Below the pieces are notes generated by a model. It did no database searches. It saw nothing but the letters and a program-made list of their open reading frames with translations, and was not told the DNA's origin. DNA of 51,930 nucleotides from Marinobacterium weihaiense. GTDB lineage: Bacteria > Pseudomonadota > Gammaproteobacteria > Pseudomonadales > Balneatricaceae. The DNA lies in assembly GCF_019061305.1 (NCBI RefSeq), contig NZ_JAHQZT010000019.1, positions 1 to 51,930 of the forward strand, in the 5' to 3' direction. Positions 38,412 to 46,408 of the stretch are shown one piece after another. The translations under genes and the position numbers were made by a program. Positions within the stretch are counted from its first letter, which is position 1. Each line of letters begins with the position of its first letter.

Positions 38412-40124
38412 ATGAGTGATACATCACCTTCGCAGTCACTGGAACCTGAGGAGGTTTTCGCCCAGAGCCTGGTCAACGCCGGGCTTGTCAGCGCGGTTGA
38501 CCTGGAACGTGCCGGTCAGATGCGCCAGACGCAGTCCGAACCGGCTTCCTGGCCCGGCCTGCTGGTCCGCCTCGGGTTGGTATCGGATCAGGACATGGCT
38601 CGGGCGCTGTCCGACCATCTGCAACAACCGCTGTTGTCCGTTGAGCAGCTGTACAGTCGCTGCGACAGCGAACCGGGCCTGACCGAGCGCTTCATGCGCG
38701 AGCAACTGGTACTGCCGCTGCAGCCGGAGAACGGCCGCCTGCCTCTGGCCATGGCCGATCCGTTCAACACCTATCTGCTGGACGCCGTTGCCATGGCGCG
38801 CAACCTGGAGGTTACGCCACAAGTGGCCAGCGGTGCTGCGATTCTCAAGGCACTGGAGCGCCTGCACGGTGAAGGGCAGAGCCAGATGGGCGATATTCTG
38901 GCGGATGTGGCACCGGCGGATGCGCCCGAGGAAAGCGTTGAAGAGCTGATGGACATGGCCAGCGGTGCGCCGGTCATCCGCCTGGTCAACCTGATCATCC
39001 AGCGCGCTGCCGAGGCGCGGGCCTCGGATATTCACATCGAACCGTTCGAAAACCGCCTCAAGGTGCGCTATCGCATCGATGGCGTGCTGCAGGAAGAGGA
39101 AGCGCCGCCGGTGCAGCTGTCCGCTGCGGTGATCTCGCGCATCAAGATCATGGCGCGGCTGAACATTGCCGAGCGCCGCCTGCCGCAGGACGGCCGCATC
39201 GAGATGCGGGTGCAGGGGCAGGATCTGGACATGCGCGTCTCCACGGTGCCCACCATGCACGGGGAAAGCGTGGTGCTGCGTCTGCTCAACCGGGACAGTA
39301 TCAATTTTGAGTTTGCCGGGCTGGGCTTTACCGAACAGGCCCGTCAGCAGTTGGATCGTCTGCTGGCGCTGCCCAACGGCATGATTCTGGTCACCGGTCC
39401 CACCGGCAGCGGTAAGACCACCACCCTGTACACGGCGCTGCATCAGCTCAATACCCCGCAACGCAAAATGATCACCGTTGAAGACCCGGTTGAGTATCAG
39501 CTTGAGGGGATCAACCAGATTCAGGTCAAAAGCAGCATCGGGCTGACCTTTGCCGGCGCCCTGCGTGCCATCGTGCGTCAGGACCCGGATGTGATCATGG
39601 TGGGGGAGATGCGTGACCTGGAAACCGCTCGCATCTGTGTGCAGTCTGCCCTGACCGGTCACCTGGTGCTGTCGACGCTGCATACCAACGATGCGGCCAG
39701 CAGTGTTACCCGTCTGCTGGAAATGGGCGTGGAAGACTACCTGCTGACCTCAACCCTGCACGCGGTGCTGGCCCAACGCCTGGTTCGGCGCTTGTGCCGG
39801 CACTGCCGCGAGCCGTTCACGCCTCTGCCTGAACTGCTGCGTGAACTGGGGCTGGAACCGCAGGCGGATGTGCAGCTCTGGCGCGCACGGGGCTGTGAGC
39901 AGTGTGCCGACAGCGGCTTCAGGGGGCGGCTGGTGATTCATGAGCTGCTGCCGGTCAACGACGAGATTCGGCGTCTGATTCTGGATCATGCCGATGCCGG
40001 GCGGATTCAGGCGTCGGCTCGCCAGTCGGGTATGACCAGCATGTACGAGGATGGCTGTCGCAAGGTCCTTGCGGGGCTGACCACGGTGGAAGAGGTCCTG
40101 CGCGTGACCCAGGAGGGTGATTGA
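38412..40124 (+). CDS. gspE: Type II secretion ATPase GspE
   Basis: This 570-residue traffic ATPase powers pseudopilus assembly from the cytoplasmic face. N-terminal GspE domain (about 15-150), then ASDIHIEPFENRLKVRYRIDG (Asp box region, about 204-224), Walker A GPTGSGKT (329-336), Walker B with DVIMVGEM (393-400; Glu399; the usual GEIRD reads GEMRD), His box TGHLVLSTLHTNDA and a zinc-type tetracysteine C462-x2-C465...C495-x2-C498. The start at 38412 has GGAGGG seven bases upstream, and the extended frame to 38328 has none. First gene of an eleven-gene operon; its stop is directly followed by the gspF ATG. Confidence 0.94.
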   Translation: MSDTSPSQSLEPEEVFAQSLVNAGLVSAVDLERAGQMRQTQSEPASWPGLLVRLGLVSDQDMARALSDHLQQPLLSVEQLYSRCDSEPGLTERFMREQLVLPLQPENGRLPLAMADPFNTYLLDAVAMARNLEVTPQVASGAAILKALERLHGEGQSQMGDILADVAPADAPEESVEELMDMASGAPVIRLVNLIIQRAAEARASDIHIEPFENRLKVRYRIDGVLQEEEAPPVQLSAAVISRIKIMARLNIAERRLPQDGRIEMRVQGQDLDMRVSTVPTMHGESVVLRLLNRDSINFEFAGLGFTEQARQQLDRLLALPNGMILVTGPTGSGKTTTLYTALHQLNTPQRKMITVEDPVEYQLEGINQIQVKSSIGLTFAGALRAIVRQDPDVIMVGEMRDLETARICVQSALTGHLVLSTLHTNDAASSVTRLLEMGVEDYLLTSTLHAVLAQRLVRRLCRHCREPFTPLPELLRELGLEPQADVQLWRARGCEQCADSGFRGRLVIHELLPVNDEIRRLILDHADAGRIQASARQSGMTSMYEDGCRKVLAGLTTVEEVLRVTQEGD

Positions 40125-41321
40125 ATGGCGACGTATCTGTACACCGCCATCACCCCGGAGGGAGACGAGCGCCGCGGAGAGGTGGAGGCGGCCAGTCCGG
40201 CAGCCGTGGTTCGTCAGCTGCAGGACAGTGGCCTGATTCCGTTGAGTGTGGACCCGGCGCCCGAGGCCTCCGCCTGGCGCGTCCGGGGACGCCCGGGGCT
40301 GCAGGTGCAGAACTTTTCGCGCGAGCTGGCCGAGCTGATGCAGGCCGGCATTGCGCTGGACCGCGCGCTGCAAATCATGCTCCGAACCGCCAGCGACAGC
40401 GAGCAACAGCGGCTGCTCAAGCGTATTCAGGACAGCGTTCAGCGCGGTCAGCCCCTGTCGACGGCCCTGCAGCAGCAGGGCCGCCTGTTTTCACCCTTCT
40501 ACCTGAGCATGATGCGTGCCGCCGAGAGTGCCGGCAACCTCACCGCCGGACTTCGGGAGGCCGCCATCTATCTGGAGCGCAGCCGGGCGCTGCGCGAGAA
40601 GCTGCTGTCGGCGCTGATCTACCCGGTCATTCTGCTGGTGGTCGCGCTGCTGTCACTGGCCATCATTCTGACCTACGTCATTCCCCAGTTCGAGCAGCTG
40701 TTCGCCGACATGGGGGAGGCCTTGCCGCTGGCGACACGGGTGGTGATCGCCATTGCCGACGGGGTGCGCAACTTCGGTCCCTGGGTACTGCTGCTGCTGG
40801 TGCTCGGCTATCTGCTGGCGAAGCGTCAGCTGCGCGAGCCCGACGTGCGGCTCGCCTGGCACCGTCGCGTGTTGCTCTGGCCGCTGCTGGGCGGGCTGCT
40901 GGCCCGCATCGAAACCGCCCGTTTCAGCCGCAGCCTGGGGACGCTGCTCAAGGGCGGTGTGGCACTGGTGGCGGCACTGCAGCTGGCGCGGGACAGCCTG
41001 GGCAACGAAGCCTTCAGGGCCACGGTAGATGATGTGACCCGCCAGGTGCGCGAAGGGCGTCGGCTGGGCGAGCAGCTGCAGCACAGCGGCCTATTTCCGC
41101 TGCTGGCGGTGCAGATGATCCAGGTGGGGGAGGAGGCGGGTCAGCTCGATCAGGCGCTGTTGAACGTGGCCGATCGCTATGACCGTGAGGTCGAGGTGAG
41201 CCTGCAGCGCCTGCTGACCCTGCTGGAGCCGATTCTGATAGTCGGCCTCGGGGTGCTGATTGCCGGCATGATCATGTCGATTCTGGTGGCGATCATGTCG
41301 ATAAACCAACTGCCACTGTAA
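40125..41321 (+). CDS. gspF: Type II secretion platform protein GspF
   Basis: The product is 398 residues with two GspF domains and three membrane helices (about 165-190, 215-235 and 370-392). Typical segments are YTAITPEGDERRGEVEAASP at the start, RELAELMQAGIALDRAL, FYLSMMRAAESAGNL, and in the second domain GTLLKGGVALVAALQLARD and MIQVGEEAGQLDQAL. It forms the inner-membrane platform linking GspE to the pseudopilus. Zero-base gap from gspE. Confidence 0.94.
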   Translation: MATYLYTAITPEGDERRGEVEAASPAAVVRQLQDSGLIPLSVDPAPEASAWRVRGRPGLQVQNFSRELAELMQAGIALDRALQIMLRTASDSEQQRLLKRIQDSVQRGQPLSTALQQQGRLFSPFYLSMMRAAESAGNLTAGLREAAIYLERSRALREKLLSALIYPVILLVVALLSLAIILTYVIPQFEQLFADMGEALPLATRVVIAIADGVRNFGPWVLLLLVLGYLLAKRQLREPDVRLAWHRRVLLWPLLGGLLARIETARFSRSLGTLLKGGVALVAALQLARDSLGNEAFRATVDDVTRQVREGRRLGEQLQHSGLFPLLAVQMIQVGEEAGQLDQALLNVADRYDREVEVSLQRLLTLLEPILIVGLGVLIAGMIMSILVAIMSINQLPL

Positions 41322-41336
41322 TGATAAGGGTGCGTC

Positions 41337-41765
41337 ATGAAGCACAGAACAATGCGAGTCGATAGCGGCTTTACGCTGCTGGAGCTGCTGGTGGTACTGG
41401 TGATCCTGGGCCTGCTGGCCAGCCTGGTCGGACCACAGGTCTTGCGTCATGTCGGCAGCTCCAAGAGCCAGACCGCGGCGCTGCAGATCGCCGAACTCAG
41501 TGCGGCACTGGATCTGTACCGGCTGGAAGTGGGGCGTTACCCCAGTGAGCAGCAAGGACTGGATGCCCTGGTCAAGCGTCCCAGTGGCGTCAACAACTGG
41601 AACGGCCCTTACCTGAAGAAAAACGTGGTGCGCCAGGACCCCTGGGGCAACCCCTATATCTATGTGTACCCCGGCGAGCATGGAGCCTTTGATCTGTCCT
41701 CGCTGGGGGCGGATGCCCGTCCGGGCGGCGAGGGTGAAAACCGTGACCTGGTCAGCTGGGAATAA
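41337..41765 (+). CDS. gspG: Major pseudopilin GspG
   Basis: This 142-residue prepilin has a short leader ending in SG, cleaved before FTLLELLVVLVILGLLASLVG with Glu at +5. The GspG body follows (AALDLYRLEVGRYPSEQQGL, GPYLKKNVVRQDPWGNPYIY, then the calcium-loop region DLSSLGADARPGGEGEN). It is the main subunit of the pseudopilus. It lies 15 bp after gspF. Confidence 0.95.
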   Translation: MKHRTMRVDSGFTLLELLVVLVILGLLASLVGPQVLRHVGSSKSQTAALQIAELSAALDLYRLEVGRYPSEQQGLDALVKRPSGVNNWNGPYLKKNVVRQDPWGNPYIYVYPGEHGAFDLSSLGADARPGGEGENRDLVSWE

Positions 41766-42207
41766 CACGCCGGCCCCCGGCTTTACGTTGCTGGAGCTGC
41801 TGGTAGTGCTGGTGGTCGCCGCCCTCATGCTGACCCTTACCGGTCCCAATCTGGCCCGCCTGATACCTGGCAGCGAACTCAAGGCCTTTGCCCGCCAGAG
41901 TGCGGCGGTGCTGCGCGAATTGAGAAGCGAGGCGTTGAACATGGCGGAAGTGCGCACGCTGGGTCTGGACCATCAGGCACGCCGCTACCGGGCGGCCGCG
42001 CCGCTGGCGTTGCCCTGGCCGGAGGACGTGGAGGTCGGTCTGGAGGCGGGCACCTTGCCGGGGGCTCCGGCAACCGCCGAGCCGCAGCTGGTGTTCTACC
42101 CGGATGGCAGCAGCAACGGGGGGCAGCTGCAGCTGATGCGCGCGGGCCATCCGGGCTACCGGGTTCAGGTGAACCCCTTTACCGGGAGGGTCAGCATCGA
42201 TGGCTGA
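41743..42207 (+). CDS. gspH: Minor pseudopilin GspH
   Basis: This prepilin of about 154 residues has PG before the cleavage site and FTLLELLVVLVVAALMLTLTG, followed by SAAVLRELRSEALNMAEV and a beta-rich end. I choose the GTG at 41743, with GAGGG eight bases upstream, because it gives a normal 19-residue leader and overlaps gspG by only 23 bases. An in-frame ATG at 41713 would give a longer leader. Minor pseudopilins prime assembly at the tip. Confidence 0.85.
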   Translation: MTWSAGNNTPAPGFTLLELLVVLVVAALMLTLTGPNLARLIPGSELKAFARQSAAVLRELRSEALNMAEVRTLGLDHQARRYRAAAPLALPWPEDVEVGLEAGTLPGAPATAEPQLVFYPDGSSNGGQLQLMRAGHPGYRVQVNPFTGRVSIDG

Positions 42208-42616
42208 AGGCTACCGTAACCGATCCGGCCGGCGGCAATCCGGCTTTACCCTGCTGGAAGTGCTGGTGGCCTTTGTCGTGCTGGCGGCTGTATTGGGCGT
42301 GGTCATGCGCCTGAATGCGCAGGCGCTGTCGATCAGTCAACGGGCTGGTGAGCGCCAGCAGGCACTGCTGCTGGCGCAGTCACAGCTGGATCGCGTACTG
42401 GCTCGGCCCGAGTTGCAGCCGGGACGCGAGGAGGGGCGGTTGGAATCCGACACCGGCTATCGCTGGATAGTCGAGGTCACACCCTTCGAATTCGAACAGC
42501 AGCGGGACGCCGTGCTGGAAAGCCGCATTCAGCCCTGGCGTATCGATGTGCGGATCTATCGCGAGGCCGGCCCTGAGGTACGGCTGACGACTCTGCGACT
42601 GGGGATACGGCCATGA
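42200..42616 (+). CDS. gspI: Minor pseudopilin GspI
   Basis: The product is 138 residues with a leader ending SG and FTLLEVLVAFVVLAAVLGVVM after cleavage (Glu at +5). The short beta-rich body ending VRLTTLRLGIRP fits GspI. It overlaps gspH by eight bases and gspJ by four (ATGA), signs of coupled translation. Confidence 0.9.
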   Translation: MAEGYRNRSGRRQSGFTLLEVLVAFVVLAAVLGVVMRLNAQALSISQRAGERQQALLLAQSQLDRVLARPELQPGREEGRLESDTGYRWIVEVTPFEFEQQRDAVLESRIQPWRIDVRIYREAGPEVRLTTLRLGIRP

Positions 42617-43290
42617 AAGCGACGGCCGGCTTTACCCTGATCGAGCTGCTGATTGCACTGGTACTGATGGGGCTGCTGATGCTGCTGGTGCTGGGCGGAC
42701 TGAGCGTGGGCGGACGCGGCTGGGAAGCCGGCGAGCGTTATCAGCAACAGCAGGCCGAGCAATACCAGCTGCAGCAGGTGCTGCGCGGGCTGCTGGCACA
42801 GGCGCAGAACCTGCGGGTACGCAGTACCGAGGGCGAGGTGCTGCTGGCGTTTCAGGGTGAGCCGGACCGGCTCACGTTCGTGGCGCCAGGGCGTGCCGGT
42901 GATGCTCGGACGGCGCTGTACTGGTACCGCCTGCAGCAGGATGAGCAGGCGGATGGCCATCGCCTGGTGTTGCTGGCCAGAGCCTATCGCGCTGGTGAAC
43001 CGGTGGACTGGACGCGGCTATTCGAGGCCGAGTCGGCCGCATCCGGCGCGGAGCCGGTCGTGTCGGAACGCCATGAACTGATGGCATTGGCATCCCGCCA
43101 GCCGGTGCTGGGGTATCAGGCACCGAATGATGCAGCGGACGCGCTGCTGCGGTCGGAGTGGCGTAATGAGCCCCGCCTGCCGCGCCGGGTTGAAGTGGCA
43201 TTGAGCGGCGAGTCGACAGCACCGGCCTGGCCGACGTTGGCCGTTGCGCTGGACGAATACAGCCATGCGTTGCGGCGCCGTCAGCCGTAA
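42613..43290 (+). CDS. gspJ: Minor pseudopilin GspJ
   Basis: This 225-residue prepilin has a very short leader (MKATAG) before FTLIELLIALVLMGLLMLLV. Its length and the long beta-rich domain fit GspJ, which with GspI and GspK forms the pseudopilus tip. Overlaps gspI by four bases; gspK starts within its end. Confidence 0.9.
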   Translation: MKATAGFTLIELLIALVLMGLLMLLVLGGLSVGGRGWEAGERYQQQQAEQYQLQQVLRGLLAQAQNLRVRSTEGEVLLAFQGEPDRLTFVAPGRAGDARTALYWYRLQQDEQADGHRLVLLARAYRAGEPVDWTRLFEAESAASGAEPVVSERHELMALASRQPVLGYQAPNDAADALLRSEWRNEPRLPRRVEVALSGESTAPAWPTLAVALDEYSHALRRRQP

Positions 43291-44233
43291 GCACCGGCCG
43301 CGCCGGTCCCGCGGCATCGTTCTGGTGACGGTGCTCTGGGTGCTGGTGCTGTTGGGGCTGATGGCGACCAACCTGTCGCTGGGCAGTCGCAGTTTCAGTC
43401 GCCAGGTATTCAACGCCGAACAGGGGACACAGGCCCGACTGGCGGCGGACGCGGGCATCAGCTGGGCGCTGTGGAGCCTGCAGCAGCCAGGACAGGCCGG
43501 GTGGCTGGCCGATGGGGGGGCACGGCAGATGCAACTGGATGACACCGACGTGACGGTACGGCTGCAGGATGAAAGCGGCAAGCTGGACCTGAATGCGGCG
43601 CCGAGCGAACTGCTGGACGCCTTGCTGCAGCCCTGGCTGGCCGACAGTCGCCAGCGTGCGGCGCTGGTGGCGGCCATCGAAGACTGGCGGGACAGCGATG
43701 ACCTGGTCCGCCTCAACGGCGCCGAGGCCGAAGCCTATGAACAGGCCGGACGCATCACCGGCCCGGGCAACCGGCCCTTCGAGCGGCTCAGCGAGCTGCA
43801 GGGGGTATTGGGCATGACACCGGCGCTGTATCAGGCACTGTTGCCCAGCCTGACGCTGGCCACGCGGAGCCGCACGGTCAATCCGCAGGTGGCGCCCCAT
43901 GCGGTGCTGATGGCCTTGCCCGGCGCCAGTGACGGGGTGGTCCGCGGTTACATCCGCCAGCGCCGTGAGGCCTGGCAGGAGGGCCTGCCGCAACCCGAAC
44001 TGCCGTTCGACGCTTCGCCCTATGTCAGTGACCGGCGTGGCGGCGTGCACTACCGCGTCGATATTCAGGCCCGACGAGCGGGCCGCATCACGAGCTACCG
44101 GGCGGTGGCCCTGACCCGTCGGGGTGCACAGCTGCAGCTTGAAAGTCTGCCCGCCCTGGCAAGCTTCAATGCGCTGGATGCCCTCATGTCAGCCCATACC
44201 GAACAGCCAAAAGAGGAGGATGTCCAGCCATGA
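43265..44233 (+). CDS. gspK: Minor pseudopilin GspK
   Basis: The product is 322 residues. The prepilin segment after a basic leader (KHRPRRSRG) reads IVLVTVLWVLVLLGLMATN, without the Glu at +5, as usual for GspK. LDLNAAPSELLDALL and an EDWRDSDDLVRLNGAEAEAY (calcium-site-like) segment are characteristic. The start at 43265 lies inside gspJ (26-base overlap); a longer start at 43244 is less likely. It ends in an ATGA overlap with gspL. Confidence 0.9.
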   Translation: MRCGAVSRKHRPRRSRGIVLVTVLWVLVLLGLMATNLSLGSRSFSRQVFNAEQGTQARLAADAGISWALWSLQQPGQAGWLADGGARQMQLDDTDVTVRLQDESGKLDLNAAPSELLDALLQPWLADSRQRAALVAAIEDWRDSDDLVRLNGAEAEAYEQAGRITGPGNRPFERLSELQGVLGMTPALYQALLPSLTLATRSRTVNPQVAPHAVLMALPGASDGVVRGYIRQRREAWQEGLPQPELPFDASPYVSDRRGGVHYRVDIQARRAGRITSYRAVALTRRGAQLQLESLPALASFNALDALMSAHTEQPKEEDVQP

Positions 44234-45306
44234 AGATGATCAACGGTGGCATCGCCTCCTGGGTCGGGCAGCTGCGCCTGTTCTGGAACTGGTGGGTAAC
44301 CGAACTGGATGCGGCCATTCCCGAACGCTGGCGCCAGCAGTGGCAGGCGCGGGAGCGGCGCCTGATCTGGTCGGGCACCGGCTTTGTTCCGGTTCAGGCC
44401 GGCGCTGTGCCCATTGCGCCTGAACAGCTGGCAACGGACCCCGTGGTGCGCACCTGGCGGACCCGTGACCGGGGCCAGATCCGGCTGCTGGTGTTGTTGC
44501 CCAGTGCGCAACTGCTGCACAAGGTGATCCAGCTGCCGGCTGCGGCAGAACCCCGTTTGGCGGATGTGTTGGCGTTTGAGCTGGATCGGCATACGCCCTT
44601 TAGTGCGGAGGATGCCAGTTTTGGCTATAGGGTTGTGCGCCGTGACCGCGCTGAACGGCGAATCGATGTGGAGTTGTTTGTGCTGCCGGCGGCGCGGCGT
44701 GATGCCATGCTCAAGGCGCTGGCCGATGCTGGCTTGTCGCCGCAGTGGCTGCTGCCGGAAACCGCGCTGGCCGAGCCGGAGCGCGATCTGCACCTGCGCC
44801 AGACTCTGAACCTGCTGCCGGAACGGGTAAGACCGCATCGACGGGCCCGCTGGCGCTGGCCGCTGCTTGTGCTGGGTGCTATGGCACTGCTGCTGTTGGC
44901 GCTGTTTCAGTGGCAGCAGCATCACCGTGATCAACTGCAGGCCCGCCTGCAGCCTCTGCAGCAGCAGGCGGAACAGGCGCGTGCGGTGCAGGTTGCGGCG
45001 GATCGCCTGGAACAGGGGTGGCGTTTCCTGTCTCAGCGCCGCCAGGCCCAACCGGCCCGGCTGTTGCTGCTGGATGAGCTGACACGTCGCCTGCCGGACC
45101 ATACCTGGGTCAGCCGGCTGGAGCTGGAGGGCAGCGATCTGCAGCTGCAGGGCGAGTCGAGTCAGGCATCGGAACTGATCGGGTTGCTGGAAGCTTCGCC
45201 CTGGCTGCAGGCGGTCAGTTTTACCTCGCCGGTCACCGTCAATCCGCGCTCCGGCAAGGAGCGTTTCAGCCTGCAGGCCCAGGTGCGCCTGGAGGTGACG
45301 CCATGA
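44230..45306 (+). CDS. gspL: Type II secretion inner-membrane protein GspL
   Basis: The product is 358 residues. The N-terminal 200 residues form the cytoplasmic actin-like domain (LLVLLPSAQLLHKVIQLPAA, then FELDRHTPFSAEDASFGYRV, diagnostic of GspL/PilM-like proteins). A single membrane helix (about 206-226) and a periplasmic ferredoxin-like domain (about 280-355) follow. It links GspE to the platform. Four-base overlaps with gspK and gspM. Confidence 0.9.
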   Translation: MKMINGGIASWVGQLRLFWNWWVTELDAAIPERWRQQWQARERRLIWSGTGFVPVQAGAVPIAPEQLATDPVVRTWRTRDRGQIRLLVLLPSAQLLHKVIQLPAAAEPRLADVLAFELDRHTPFSAEDASFGYRVVRRDRAERRIDVELFVLPAARRDAMLKALADAGLSPQWLLPETALAEPERDLHLRQTLNLLPERVRPHRRARWRWPLLVLGAMALLLLALFQWQQHHRDQLQARLQPLQQQAEQARAVQVAADRLEQGWRFLSQRRQAQPARLLLLDELTRRLPDHTWVSRLELEGSDLQLQGESSQASELIGLLEASPWLQAVSFTSPVTVNPRSGKERFSLQAQVRLEVTP

Positions 45307-45872
45307 ACCGCACAACGCGCAGCCGCTGGCTGGCGCTGGCGCTCCTGCTGATCGTGATACTGGTGCTGGTACGGCTGTTGCTGCTGCCGTTATGGCACCA
45401 GTGGGCCGCGCTGGCGACGGACGTGGATCAGCTCGAGACGCGACAAGCGGTGTACGAGCGTCTGATCAGCGCACTGCCTGAACAGCAGCAGCGCCTGGAG
45501 CAGCTTGAGGCGCAGGCCTCGCTGGAGCCCTTGACGTTGGATGAGAGTACGCCAGCACTGGCCGCGGCACGTCTACAGCAGCTGCTGCATGCCCGGGCGG
45601 GCCAGGAAGGGATGCAGGTCATCAGCACGCAAATCATCAATACCGAGGAGTCCGGCACCCTGCAGCCGGTAGCCATTCAGGCGCAGCTCAGAGGCAGTCT
45701 GGCCGAGCTGGTAGGGTTGCTGTATCAGCTGGAAGGCGGTCAGCCATTGCTGTTCATTGATACGCTGGTGGTGCTGTCGAACCCGCGGGCGCAGCGTCAG
45801 CCCGAACGCCGTGATCATCTGGATGTTCGCCTCAACCTGACCGGCTATACCCCGGAGGAGGCTGTGCCATGA
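45303..45872 (+). CDS. gspM: Type II secretion inner-membrane protein GspM
   Basis: The product is 189 residues with one N-terminal membrane helix (about 10-30), a coiled region (about 45-75, rich in Gln, Leu and Glu) and a ferredoxin-like periplasmic end (LRGSLAELVGLLYQLEGGQP and LFIDTLVVLS). This is the normal GspM layout. Four-base overlaps on both sides. Confidence 0.88.
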   Translation: MNRTTRSRWLALALLLIVILVLVRLLLLPLWHQWAALATDVDQLETRQAVYERLISALPEQQQRLEQLEAQASLEPLTLDESTPALAAARLQQLLHARAGQEGMQVISTQIINTEESGTLQPVAIQAQLRGSLAELVGLLYQLEGGQPLLFIDTLVVLSNPRAQRQPERRDHLDVRLNLTGYTPEEAVP

Positions 45873-46408
45873 TCGCACTGCACAGAATTTTCAGTCGCTC
45901 CGGTCGGTTGCCGCCATGGCTGGTGCTGAGCATGGCTTTTGGACTTGCCGCGCCGTCGTCTGCGGTTGCTGAAGTGGACCTGCCGGCAATACCGGTACTG
46001 CCGCCGCTACAGCAGTTTGACGCCCTCCTGGAGCGACCGCTGTTCGTCGCCGACCGTCAGCCACATGAAGCGCAGGCAGAAAGTACGGCTGCTGCCACGG
46101 CAGCGGTCGTACGCGAGCGCTGGCGCCTGACCGGTATTCTGCTGGCCGGGCAGGCGCCGCGTGCGTTGCTGAGGCAACGCAACGGCACGTCTCATCGCGT
46201 GCTGGAGCCGGGCATGCACCTGGATGAAGGCTGGGTGCTGGCTGAGATTCGGGCCGGCAGTGTTGTGCTGCAGGCCGGTGAGCAACAGGTGGAAATTCCG
46301 TTGCGCGAGCCACGCGCTACGGCTCCCGCCAACCGTTCCGACAATGGCACCGGCGCTGCCGCATCGCAGCCGGATGCGCCGCAACCCAAGGAGGTGCCCA
46401 ATGAATAA
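45869..46408 (+). CDS. GspC-like protein without PDZ domain (GspN/HxcP-like)
   Basis: The product is 179 residues. After a hydrophobic signal/anchor (about 16-34) comes a short linker (FDALLERPLFVADRQP, about 50-65) and the GspC homology region (WRLTGILLAGQAPRALLRQR, about 85-104, then VLEPGMHLDEGWVLAEI). The C-terminal PDZ or coiled-coil domain of GspC is absent; a low-complexity Ala/Pro tail replaces it. It should still connect the secretin to the inner platform. Family naming differs (GspN, HxcP-like), so I leave the symbol blank. It overlaps gspD by eight bases. Confidence 0.82.
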   Translation: MIALHRIFSRSGRLPPWLVLSMAFGLAAPSSAVAEVDLPAIPVLPPLQQFDALLERPLFVADRQPHEAQAESTAAATAAVVRERWRLTGILLAGQAPRALLRQRNGTSHRVLEPGMHLDEGWVLAEIRAGSVVLQAGEQQVEIPLREPRATAPANRSDNGTGAAASQPDAPQPKEVPNE